Shown here in pieces: positions 47,584 to 59,825 of a DNA stretch of 64,000 nucleotides. The DNA comes from Strix aluco (taxonomy: Eukaryota; Chordata; Aves; Strigiformes; Strigidae): the NCBI RefSeq assembly GCF_031877795.1, contig NC_133933.1, positions 8,926,632 through 8,990,631 on the forward strand, written 5' to 3'. The stretch's first letter is position 1. Each line of letters begins with the position of its first letter. The translations under genes and the position numbers were made by a program. The notes beneath the pieces were generated by a model that worked only from the letters and a program-made list of their open reading frames with translations, was not told where the DNA came from and searched no databases.

Positions 47584-47638
47584 TCGATTGGACTGGTCTA
47601 TCATGGGCTGAACTATTCTTCTTCTAGCATTAATAAAC
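47580..47638 (-). CDS. MEIS1: MEIS1 homeodomain C-terminal exon
   Basis: A 59-nt exon reading (W)FINARRRIVQPMIDQSNRA, the end of the TALE homeodomain. It supplies most of recognition helix 3: the DNA-contacting Asn (position 51) and Arg (53), and the Ile at position 50 typical of TALE proteins. It enters in phase 2 (TG/G for Trp 48), with acceptor CCTCTTTTTTCTTGCAG, and leaves in phase 1 through CAG/GCAAGT. This peptide is identical in MEIS1 and MEIS2, so paralogue identity rests on the downstream exons. The rest of the homeodomain, the HM (PBX-interaction) domain and the start codon lie outside the window, beyond 64,000. Confidence 0.96.
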
Positions 47639-49872
47639 CTGCAAGAAAAAAGAGGAAAGCAAATGGTTATTGAAGGGGATGACTTCCACCCATCCCCAAG
47701 CCCTCTCGCTTCGCCGCCGTGCTCTCCGTCGGGCTGCGTGCGGATGCAAATACTGCAAAACCTCTAACCCCGATGACCTTTGAGAGCACGAGCTTGGGGT
47801 TTCCAAGCTGATTTATGTTTGCCTGCTTTCTACCACAGTCAGACACTTCCATTTCATCTTTTCATGGGGGAATTAGCCGAGTTTTCAGGAAACAATACCA
47901 GCAACGCTCTTCTCAATTCAGAATGGGGCACAAAAAAAAATGGGTGAAGCCGGCGAGATGCTCATGAGGGCATCTGCTACCTCCCCCTCATTAGAGCCAT
48001 TTCTGCCTTATGTCCTCTGACTTCTTTTTTCCAATTTTTTTTTATCAAAACCTGCCCCTACCTCTTGCAAACCTAATTCCCTTTTAATGCCCACTATTAA
48101 GATAATGAACTGTGATGGCAGAACCCCATCAAATGAGGGAACGTCTGGAGTTTTATCACCGCTAAGTCACACTGCTGGGGACTTCAGAGCCATGCATTCC
48201 TCCTAGCCATTTCTTGGTGGGCTTTTTCCCCCCCTCTCTCTTTATGCAAAGTCTGAGGGGTCAAGGCGAGGTCATAGCTTTACAGTAATTGAATTTATAA
48301 TCCTGTTTTCTCCAGCTAGGCCTGACCATTTACAGCAAACATCTTGTTAAACTGTAATTACTGGACTACTGAAAATTCCCCCTGAACAATGAAAAGCAGA
48401 TCTTTGGAAATAAAAAAAAAAGGTACAGCCATTTTTAAAAATAGCCATCTGCAACTGTACTCCTTGCGTTTTTGTAGCTCTTTGCCTCAGTTAGTCTTGC
48501 AATGCTTATTTGGGAAAGGAATATTCAAAATAATTTGGAGCAAAACAGAAGAAGAAGAGGGATCACAAGTGCCCCGGTCTCCTCTGCAGGCAGTCCTCGA
48601 GGCGCTGAAATCAGGAGGCTCAAAACCAGGGCTGGGAACCCGTCTGAAGAGCATTAGAAGAACTTCTCTTGCGGTTTTGCTCATCAGAAAGCTTAGTTAA
48701 AAACCATTTGGAAAACATCTCCGTTGAGATTTAATCACAGCAAAGCCTCATAACCAGACTTTACATTCTTTATGAGAGAGAAAAAGAATAATAAATATGT
48801 GTATGCCACAATATTTACTAGTAAAGGAAGAAGCGTGAGTGTGAGTAAAACCACACTACACTCGCAAAACACAATGGTAAAGTCCACAAAGGGCTACTTG
48901 ATGCTTGTTTTTGTTGCCTTTGCTTGGGGTGGCTTAGCAGGAGCTCTCCTGCTGCAGAGATAAATCCACCAGGACCTTCCTGTGGGAATCGGCTCTGCCC
49001 ACCCATTCCTCTACGCCAGTGGGGAGAAGAATCGCAAACCACCACCCCGTGCTGTTTGTTTTGCCCTCATCAAAGACAAGGACAGTGATTTTGGTCTCCT
49101 CCTATCTCCCATCCCTGACTGACTCCCGTTACCAAACTCCCGCAAAAATTAATCAAGGTGTTGTGTCCTAATCAAACCTGTCTCGAGAAAATGGGCTCAA
49201 AGGCACCAATTCTGGGTGCCGATCTGGAAACCTTACACCTGAACTAGGTCATGTTTTGTCAGCAACAGTATTGGACCAATTTTTCTACACATTTCCAATA
49301 AAAAACCCCCTCAACTCCAGCAAACGGTGTTGCAAATCAGTTTATCATTATCTTGTACAAACCATGAAAATTAGAATCATGTGAGCAGAAGGTTAGACTA
49401 ATTCTCCTTTCTCATTATAAGCACAGGTGTAGCACAAACACCATGCAAAATAAGCAATTAAAAAAAATCTGCTTTTTTTCCCCCATTAGCTGCCTTAGCT
49501 CCATGACCAATTAGAAAATTGTTTAATATCTGTAATCTGCATTTGCAGAAAGCAATTTTCACAGTAACTCTCCTAAGTAAAACAACAACACAAAACCCCA
49601 GTGCCCCAGCCATTTCTTTCTGCAAGCCTGGCAGTCTCTTGCTGTGTTTACTCCATCCTTCTCCTGTCTGATTGCCAGGACCTGTTACTGTGGCAGGAGG
49701 GAAGGGTTTTTGGTAGCAGTGAGATTGGCTGGTCACTGAAACCTTCATTTGCCAAAAGCTTTTACCCCAAAGAAACCCTGAGCAACATTAAGCATGCACA
49801 CCCCAACTTCACAACCTTCTCTTCCTTCTCCTCCAAACTACAAGCGCTTTTAATAGGAAGGGAGGTCTCAGT

Positions 49873-49914
49873 AATAAACTGTATAGCTAGAATAATAAAC
49901 TATATAGCTAGAAT
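49873..49914. repeat. 21-bp tandem duplication
   Basis: AATAAACTGTATAGCTAGAAT followed directly by a copy differing at one position. Lies in the large intron. Confidence 0.9.
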
Positions 49915-51131
49915 TTACCAATAATTGTCCATAAGACGTGCCTACAGTAAAACATATTCTCACCTGTTTGCCCCACGCTATCGCTCAGGATATCTGCTTT
50001 AAGAACATTTTACACACAGGTACTTAACAGTTATCTTCTTCCTACGCATTCATATAAGTATTTTCTATAAGTAGCAATTCTGCCAAACAGCCCAGTGTTT
50101 GGATGTCTTCGGGGGGAATTCAGACGCAAGAACATTTTCCTTCTGGGCAAAGTAATAAAATGACATTCTCGCTCCTCCCACTAGAAGTCAAACGGAGGTC
50201 AGCTCCCCATCCTTGTATCTGTTTAAATAAACTGGTCCAGCTGTTTGTTTCCAGGATGCCCTTTAACCTTCTGTCCCATCCTCCCTGCCTTTGTAACAGA
50301 ACACTTTACTTTGCATTATAGTAGAGTCCAAACCACTATGCATTAAAAAAAAAAAGAAGAAAGTATTCACTTTCAAGTTTCTTCCTGCAACCCAAACCTG
50401 GAATTTGTAAGAACCCATCAGATTAAAACTATTAATGTGGCTTGCCTGGAGAGAGCACAATGCAGCGCTGTTATGTTTATAAATCACATTTGAGAACTCT
50501 TTGCAAGCAAAATTGCGAATTAGCTGTTGCTGCAGAAATATACAGGCATGGAGATAATTTCTTCGTACTTTCTGGTTTTTTCCTTGATAGAAGGGCCAAG
50601 ATCTTTTGATCGCTCTTTGAATTTCCAAAGCTCCGGGCTGACGTAACATCAGCAAAAATGATGGAACAGAAAAGCTAACGGGAAAAATCTCACTGCCCCT
50701 TTTCCTGTATGTTCAAATTCACCTATCTTAAGGAAAAGAAATCCTAAAGCACTCTAATTTTTAGAAGTTCAGAGGAATCAGGACCTAAAAAAGATATTTG
50801 TGTATTAAGTGCTACTCAAATGGAGTACTGTCAAAATACAACTCAGCATAAAATTTAAGTTAATGATTAAGACAGCTGCATAACCTTACTTATGTGAGTA
50901 AAGACCCACACAGGCTCAAAGACTTGCATAAAGTATTTTTTCCCATACCAGTGCTCTATGCATTGGTACCTTTGCTCCAATGTGGAAGGGGTTTTTTGGC
51001 TTGGGTTTTGTCCTCCAAGGAGCAGAATCAATAGCTGCTCAAACAACATGAGATCCCTCAGTGTACAAGTTGTACCCATCTGCCTGCCCACGGAGGGCCA
51101 AGAACTCTGTAAAACAATGCTTTGGGTTGCC

Positions 51132-51152
51132 TTTTTTTTTTTTTTTTTTTTT
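51132..51152. repeat. (T)21 homopolymer
   Basis: Uninterrupted T-run in the large intron. There is no convincing retrocopy next to it. Confidence 0.9.
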
Positions 51153-53214
51153 GCAAGGGAGGGATCTGGCATGGAGGAAACGTTTGAACAGTTGGTCAAA
51201 CACAGAAGTTTAAAGTATTTATTATTTTTTTCAAGTTCACTTTTCCTTGCCCTTTTGAATACATGAGATTGCGCTTTCCACCATGTCTCAAAAAGCAAGA
51301 AAACCCCAGCTATTGCACCTGCATAACCCTAAAGCAGAGGAGGAAACTCTATTTTCTCCAATTTGCATTTTACTAGGATGTTTTCTCTTAGGCTTCTGGC
51401 CTGGGGTCTGTCCCCAGAGGTCACTGGCAGTCTCCCTGGTTGGTGCATCGCTGGTCCCACGGGTGAGATCCAGCCCTGGCCCTGGGGATGCAGCAATCTG
51501 CCTCTGCACTCTGACCTTCAGCTTGGCCGCCCTCGTTGCCACGCACAAGTTTTGTTTCTTCTCAGCGAGAGGCGGCATGGCTGGTGATGACAAAAGACTT
51601 ATTTTAGTTGGAAATTGGCTACAATAATAGCAGCCAGAGAGCAAGGATTTTCGGAGGGTCACCAAACCCTCCAAAAGGAACAGTTTGCTAAGGCTCAGGT
51701 TACAGCCCGAGTGACATTTTCTGCACAGATCTGGTCTTTCTCCCTTCCCCTTGTATTTCACTTCTTTTGAGTGAATAAAACAAGACCTTCCTCTGCTGTC
51801 ACGAATTCCCAAAGTCACCTTTGCTCAAGAATCGACAGAGCGATTGCGGGGACTTCCAATTTGCAGTCTTTGAATGAAATATTCCAGGACCAGCTGTCTG
51901 AAAGGAGATGCTGAGACTTAGCGCTATATTGAATTTTTCTTTCCCTCAGCCCTCCCAAATGAGGAGAGTTTCACACCATTATTAACTTTTGATACTTGGA
52001 GTTGCAGGCTGCTCCCTCTCCATATTGTCCCAAAGTGCCGCATGCCAGAAGTCTGTGTATCACTAGCAGTGCCAAGAAATTCCCGAAAATCTTTCTGCCT
52101 CATTTTCTCCTTGAGCTCCTTCTACCAAACCAAGCGTAAGGACGATGAGAAAGCTCACAGTACCTACAAACCCCAGTGCTAAAATCTCTCTTGCCCCTCT
52201 GAAAAAAATAGTATCCCTCTTGACAAAAACCAAATCATCATTTTTATAACAGATGCCAAAGTAACCAGAGCCCTTCAAACTGGCAAATAATTCACTTGTA
52301 AAACCAGCCATATTCTTTTCTGCATACTGGGATCCTTCATTTATACAGCAGTGAAACAACCTTCTCTATTCAGCACTTAATTCCTCAACGCTTAACAGGT
52401 TTATCTCTAATAAAAACAATTTAAATGGAAAGTGTGCTATAAACCGGGATTATTACACTTCAGTAACTGCTTTATTCCTTATTTTAACATATTTTCATTT
52501 TTTCCTGTGTATTTGTTTTCCAGAGCTTTTTAAGGAGTCAGTTAAAGAAAAGAAAAAAACCATAGAAATTATTTCACCGAATACTTTCAAGTGTTTTAAA
52601 AACAGCCTTAAAAATAGCAAGCTCCCTATGTAATTATGAACAGAAAAAATAACTGCAGACTTTTGAATGGTAATCACATCTCCCCATCCCTAAAATGAGA
52701 AATAAATGTTAAAAGAGTGCTTACTGCCATTATTAGAAAGTTCTGATCCTGAAGTCAGTTAGTGAGCTTAATGACCCGTAACTACCAGTCATTAGCAATT
52801 CATGCTCTCTGTACTCCCTTTATTTGTAAAGAAAAAAAAATAAAAAATCCAAGACGCTCGAGAAACTTTGTTCAATTTAAAGTCAAACCTTATGAAGTCA
52901 TGTTTGGCAACTTTTCTTGGTTTCTCCTCCTCCTCCTCCTCCGAACTGAAGACAATTCAGGACTGCAATACATCATTTACAACACTAAATGGAGGTAGGG
53001 AGGGAAGAGAGTACACAGGCTGCTAACCGCCCACTCCAGACACGTAATATTGGAATATACTCCAAACGCAGGGAGTCTATCTATCAGGAGGATTGGGAAG
53101 GTCTCCTGAAAGCTCTCCTCCTCTTCCCTCCTCCACTGGCAGCACCAGCGCCAGGGACTGTATATAGGGCTGGGGGTGTAGCAAGACAATATTGAAGAGC
53201 GAACAAATAAAATA

Positions 53215-53400
53215 CTATGCAAAAACTAGTGATGAAAAACCACTAATTAGCTGACAAATTTGATGTAAAGCACTAATGAAAGCCATGTGTGGCTCTGCAA
53301 TTTAGTTTTAAAAATAGCTTCTGACTTCAAGCATTACTATGTGACCCCACCGATGGATTCATGTTGTGCATTCAGAAAAGTTGCTTTAAAGCAGGAGAGT
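53215..53400. promoter_or_regulatory. candidate intronic conserved element
   Basis: Unique AT-rich sequence with CACTAATTAGCTGACAAATT (a TAATTA homeodomain core beside TGACA), CACTAATGAAAGCC and CAATTTAGTTTT. Function is inferred from texture only. Confidence 0.28.
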
Positions 53401-56400
53401 GCTATTGAATCTCTCACGAGCCAACCCTGCTAATGTAGCGAGCATATCGAGTGCAAAAATAGAAAGTAGAGAGATGGGATCAGGTATGCGCTCCTTGTAA
53501 GAGAGCAGGCTATGCCCTACCCTACATTTTGGGCAGCCCAACATGCACCAGCTCTACCTCTGGCCACCTCCTGTGCTTGCTCTTCTCCCAAGCCCTTAAG
53601 CCCTGCCTCCCCGCCTTGCTCGATATCTTGCTTTCTTCTCAAATCACCATGGGACACATTCTGCCTCCCAATAAACAGACCAGATTTGGGGGAGCACCCT
53701 GCCACCAGCCCAACGGGACACCACGCAACTGTGGTGGCCACCACAGGGTGGCAGCGAGCCAGGTGGTGGCTTGTGCTCCAGGTGCAGAAGGGACAGCTGA
53801 TGGCCTTCCATTGAGGGAGGAACCACAAGCTCCTGACCCTGCTTTTTCCTTGGCCCAAACACTCCCCTAGCCCCAAGTCTGAGCAGGCTTCATGGTTGAT
53901 GGCTGCTCAATGGGTCTTTCTAGAAGAAAGCTGAGCAGGAAACACTTCTCCCATCTTGCAAAATTTTCTCTGTTCTACAGCAGGATGGAGCTAAAGCCTA
54001 TTTGTATTTATGTGGTTAGTTCTGAATGAAAAACAAGGGAGGGACTCGCTAGAGATGAGTGGAGCCAATGTGCCCAGGGAAGGGCTCCCTGGAGATGCAC
54101 TCCCCGCTCTGCCCATCTCCAGTGCCCTCCCACATCACAGGCAAACTGCTGTTGGCCTTTCTGGTACACTCTCTTCCTTCTCCTCCTCCCCTCTCATCCA
54201 CAAATCCCACTCAAAAAAGCTCAGCCGACATGGAAAGTTTCCGGTGAAAATCCAGGTCCAGCATTCAGGCGTCTCCCTGCCGATGCCAGGGAGCCGGAGC
54301 AGAGGCCGTGCTGCAGGTCTCTGCTGCGCTGGGGAGGGCTCGCTGCAACCTCATTCCCTGACACCGCAATTCCCTCGGGGTGCAAAGCAGATGTAAACTC
54401 GCCCTCGGCAGCCAGATGATGTAAGGGGAAATCTTTACATGGCAAAGCGCCAGCGGAGCTGACCTCCCGTCTCTTCCCCGCTCCCAAATCCCAGTGCAGC
54501 TGTACTCTGCTGATCTCCGTGTGCCACAATTAGCCTTTAAGGAATATGGCAAGGATTCATCTAGTAGAGCAGCTCTAAGGCTGCTCTAACTCCCGCCTGG
54601 GACAGCACTAGACCCCATACAGCACTGCGGTTGGGTACACAACACGCTACCAGCCAACGTCTTGCCTCCCACAAAAATGCTCTCCCTGCCCGAGGACTGA
54701 TGCTGCCTGGTTGCTGATCCACTGCAGATTTGGAGAGCGATTCACCTCAGCACCACACCGCGCACCATCTTTGCCGGGATAGAGATGTATGTGCTTCAAT
54801 GCACAGATGATGCCACAAACCCCAGGACCTCCCAAACGCTTTGTGGCAGAGGGTGTGCAGGCTCTCCGCAAGCTTTGAGAGCAGCCCAGACTGTGATGTG
54901 CATCTCCCAGCTCGGGGTTTTCTCCCAGCTCTGAGGGGGTTCTGAACCTCAACTTTCCATCTGAACCTTCAGGAGAGCATGTCTGGACTCCATAACTCAC
55001 ATCCTGGTCGGGTGCACACCATCAGTGCAACCCAGCGGCTTGTCTTCAGCAGATCCTTTTAAACCAGCAACCCGAGTTCTGCTCGATGGCAGGGGTTATG
55101 CTGGGAACGCGTGAGAATCGATAGCAAAATACTCGCTACTTCTTTGAAAACACTCCTCTCTCTTCCAGCAACTTCCTTGTCTGTTGAATCAGCATAACCT
55201 CTTATTTAAGGGAATGTAGTGTTTGTGAGAGGTGCCAAGCTTTCTCCTGCCACACAAGTCGTCTAAACACAGAAGTTCCTCCTTTGAGGTCCAAGACTTT
55301 TTCCATACATCAAGTTGGGAGCCTTGTCCAAACAGCTTTTTCCCCATTCACTCCTACCTATACTGCATATGGCATGGGAAGCTGGAAGCCCTGCCCTGTC
55401 CTCCAGCCCAAGAGAAAGCAGAGAGGCTGCTCCCACATCTGGCTGCTGGTTTAGGTGCGTTCCCACTCACTGAAGGATGCGAGAAACAATCTGTCTGCTC
55501 TCCTGGGTGGATCTCCTCACGCTCCTCATCTACAGAAGGCTACTTAGGGAGAACGGAGTAACTTCATACCCTGTCACCCCACGCCAGCTTCTCCAGCCTG
55601 CGGAATGAGGAGAAACGAACCCAGGGTAGCCAAATCAAAAGCCCTGACAAGTGCCTGTGGGGGAAATCCCGGAGCCCTCAAGAGGAGAAGACATAATGAA
55701 GCCCTAAATGGGACCCATGATTCACACATGAAATACGCTTTGACCTCACTCTGGTCTACACCCCAAGACATCAGCTCAGGGCAGATGAGGGAAGCTGTGA
55801 TTCCTGTGGTTGGATTTTCCCCACCGCTACTGAGACAACAAACACAAGCATGTTAGTGTATTTCGTGTGATGTGGGCACCTGCAAAACTGGTTTGAATTT
55901 TTTTTTCTTAATTTTTTTTTTTTCCAGAAACCACAAAAGATACAACTGTGACTCACAGCCAACCTGAAAAACAACCCCACACTTCTGGACAAACTCCCCC
56001 CCAAGACATCCTACTTCAAAACATTGTTTTCTAACCACTACTAATAACCTACTTTGTAATCTACTTTATCTAAACATAATTTCCCATTAAGTGAAGTAAT
56101 TCATTTTGCTTATAATCCTACTCCTGACGGCATTTATTCAGGGCAGGAGAAAAGACATCCTCAAAAAACAAGGCAAACAAAACACACACAGGGAGGTCAG
56201 AGTAATGTCAAAGACAAAAAGAATTTGTGAGACCATGGGACACAGAAAGCTTAGGGATCAGCCCCCAGATGGTATAAACCACCTTTATAAACCAGGTGAG
56301 AAGTCAGACATCTCTAGGATAAATCTGAATTAAAAAGGAGCTATTCCACTTTATCATTAGCCAAAGAAAGCCACAAGGACTACAGCACCTGGGCAGGGAA

Positions 56401-58299
56401 AAAAAATAATAACCCGTGAAACTGTTACATGACCTAGATTTCGTTGAAGAACTGCGGAAGTAATATTTTTTTAGCAGCATCTGCTGCTGTTTCTTTTCTG
56501 TTTTAAGAGTAAAATAAAAGGCAGAAGCCTCGTTAGCACTAACGCTGATATAGCCAGCCATACATCATTTACACCGAAATCATTTCAGGGCAGGCAGGGC
56601 AAAACACACGCCCTCAAAAGCATGTCCTCGCCCTGTGCCTCTGGCTGTATTTCATTTTTGAAAAGAGAAAATTGGTTTAGCCAAGAAGGAGACAACATTT
56701 GCCCCATTTTTAATATTTCAGGCTGACTTTTTAACCATGCAGTTTGTTTTATGCAGGTGCAGCCCAGAGCAAGCACCTGATGTAAGTGCGAGAGAGGGTC
56801 TCTGAGGGCACCTTTCTCCATGTGTTGGTGCTTCAGTTTGCAATGGTTAATCGCTCTACACCAATCTCAGCAACTGTTGACACAAAATAGGTGGAGATCA
56901 GGTCTGTGCAAGCACAAAATACCAGAAAGGCAAACTATATGTAAACACACTTCAGATAGCTATGACAAGAATAGACCAAAACCTGACTTGCAAAGCAATG
57001 ACAAACCATTACTCTCCCCTTCTCTCTCTTTTTTTTTTTTTTTTTTAATATATTGGGGGTATATATTTTTTATTTTATTTTTTATAGGTATTTTTCCTGA
57101 CAGAAGCATCTCTTGCACTAAAAAGAAACCAAGCCCTGAGAACTGTATTTACAGAAGATGGTGTAGAACCCTCCCCTTACTTGCAACACAGCATTTCCAC
57201 AATACAATAGTGTCCTGTATGGGGTTTTTTTAAAGCCAAACTCTTGTTTTGAGACACTGCACACCTGAATCTCAGCCTTTTTAAATAAAAAGTAGCAAAC
57301 AAAGCCTTCTGACCCCTACCTTGATCCTGCAGAGCAAAGCTAGGACAGGAGCGGAGAAAAGAGCAAGTGGTGAATGTTTGCACAGTGCTGTTTCATCTTA
57401 TTTCCCTGACACTTGACAGTGCATTCGTTACAGAATATTAATGCACTAACTAAAAAAAGTTTGTCAGGTACAAAACCACCCCAGAAGAGAATGGAAGGAC
57501 CAAGGGAAAACAGGGTTTTTCTGGACTGCATATTAACTTCTCAAGTGCCGAGTGCCTTTTGTTAGTCAAGACTATTGGCAGGTAAACCCTGTTTGCAGCA
57601 TGCAATGCTCTGCACTGGCAACTGACCTTTCCCCCTCTCAAAAAAGCATCTATGTGAATAAAATAACACCAGTTATTTTATTTGCTCAATGCTCAGGGCA
57701 CCACTAATTAGTCTGTTAGTTCGTGCAAAATAATTCCACGTTTGCTCTGGAAATAAATGGTGTTTCCTCTGCTGGTTTTCCTCAGCCTGAATCCAGGGGA
57801 TGTCAGAGCAATGGTTAGGGGAAACATCCTCCCCTGGTGCTCCTGGACAGGGTGATCCCAGTTTTGAGTCAGTTTGGGGTGCGTGGAGACTACCAATGCA
57901 CAACTTAGCAAGAAATCCAGGGTCTATCAGCTCTCCAGGGTGAAAGCTCTTCCTGTGCTCCACCTGAAGTCCCAGAGGCCAAGGGGAGCATTTCCCCAAA
58001 AAACCTCTTTATCCACCTCCTCCAAGCATCTGCCCCCTTTGGAAAAATACCCGTGTTTTGTGCCAGAACTGTATCACTACTCCTTAAACCTGCGTGCTAA
58101 AACCAAACCCTGCACGTTTATTCCACTGCGCTGTATTTTTAAATGGCTTTACTGAACTAAAAAAAATACCAGCCTAAAATCCAGTGATACAACAGTACCT
58201 GATGGCTCTAAATTCACAATTCTTCCCCCTGTAAGCTATTTGCTCAGCTTTTCTAATAATACCTTGGCTGCCTGGCAGCTCTCCAGGGCTGTCTAAGGC

Positions 58300-58520
58300 A
58301 ATATGCAAGCTAAACATTTTTTCGTCTGATTTCAATATTTTCTTATGAGTAACTATACAGGATTTTACCTAGTGAGTATTCCTGATTGCTGTAATTTAAG
58401 AACAGAGAAATAGACTACAGATGTAATATTATTATTACAATTGGCATTCAAGGTGAAAGGCATAACAATTAGCTAAGACTTAGTGAAAACATAAATGTAA
58501 AAATCTGCTTGAAAAGCCCA
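58300..58520. promoter_or_regulatory. candidate intronic conserved element
   Basis: AT-rich unique sequence with GATTGCTGTAATTTAAG, AATATTATTATTACAATTGG and AACAATTAGCTAAG words. Not verified. Confidence 0.22.
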
Positions 58521-59579
58521 GCACATGGTACGTTTAGAACAGCTAATTTACCACACATATTCTGAATTGCTCAAACGGTATAACAATTCACCCAGCGAGA
58601 TCCTTTTTTTAATAGTTTTCTTGCGGCTTTGCAGTTTTTCTGGGGGGGATGATTGTCACGTTGCAAACACCTACTGTCTTATTTTACTTTGGAATAACAA
58701 ACAATACATATTTCTTAAACCTGAAACATATAGTCTTTCTTATTTCTATTTTTTCCTGCTTTCACATGTATTCCCATTAACAAAACAGTGTTTAAATAAC
58801 ATCTGTATACATATTCTTGAATCACACAGAGAACAAAAGTAAATAGTTTCCAAAATCTGACGGTTAAGTTCGTATTGCTGAAGTTGAGAGGATAATTTGT
58901 GAATGTTTTAACATTTACAAGTAAATAAGTACTTGTATTTACTGTATCTGATTACTGAGAAAAGTATTTGTTATGTTCTTACACAGATTCAAATTGCATC
59001 TTGACCTTTTCTCGTTTAATCTGTTTACTGCAACAAAAGCAGTAATAGATACATCTGAAAACAAGCAGATATTTTACTTGCCTAGGATTAAAAATCCCTG
59101 CGTGCAATGTGCTCTGCAAAGTGGCAAACTGAGTATTTTGCCTATTTATTGTAGCCTGTGATTTGGTAGGCAGCGGGGGTGAAAAACCACCCCTGTGTAC
59201 AGGACCAGCACCTGCTTTTGCTATGCTCCCTCCCTGCTGGCCTCCTCCCCCACTTACACCCTAAAAATAGTGCTTAAGTGGGACTAAAGTGGTGCACTGG
59301 TCATGTGCTGGCCTTTTGCTCGGGGTGACTATCGCCCTCAGCGAAGGAACTGAGTGAAGATGATGTCTACACTAAACGCCCAGCCTCATGCAGGAGCCTT
59401 TCCACCCCCTCCAAGGGGCTGACGTGGGGCTCAACACATGGGAATCACCGAACCCCAGGCATGCTATGGTACAAAAACCACAGTGGGAAGACAGGAGCCT
59501 GGGACTGTTTTCCAAAAGGCGGCAGGATGGAGAGCCACGCAGTCATCCCTGCAACTCTCTGGAGGGGCGGGCAGGGGCT

Positions 59580-59825
59580 TTCTGCATCTGCCCCATCAGC
59601 ATCCCCCCATCTGCCCTATCTGCATCCCTCCATCTGCCCCATCAGCATCTGTCCTCATCTGCATCCCCTCCATCCACCCCATCAGCATCCCCCCATCTGC
59701 ATCCCTCCATCTGCGTCTCCCATCTGCCCCATCAGCATCTTCCCGCATGCCCCCCATCTGCATGTCCCAATCTGCATCGTCCCCACCTGCCCCATCTGCT
59801 CCATCCGTAACCCCACCATCTGCAA
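59580..59825. repeat. CATCTGCCCCAT minisatellite
   Basis: Imperfect tandem array of about 12-bp words (CATCTGCCCCAT, CAGCATCCCCC, CATCTGCATCCC). It accounts for the overlapping Cys/Pro/Ser/His-rich or Ala/Asp/Gly/Met-rich frames on both strands. It is inside the large MEIS1 intron. Confidence 0.88.

Noticed and set aside
51288..51818. 176-codon minus-strand frame, with a nearby T21 run suggesting a retrocopy
   Set aside because: No recognisable protein, and the poly(A)-signal spacing does not fit a processed pseudogene; birds have few retrocopies.
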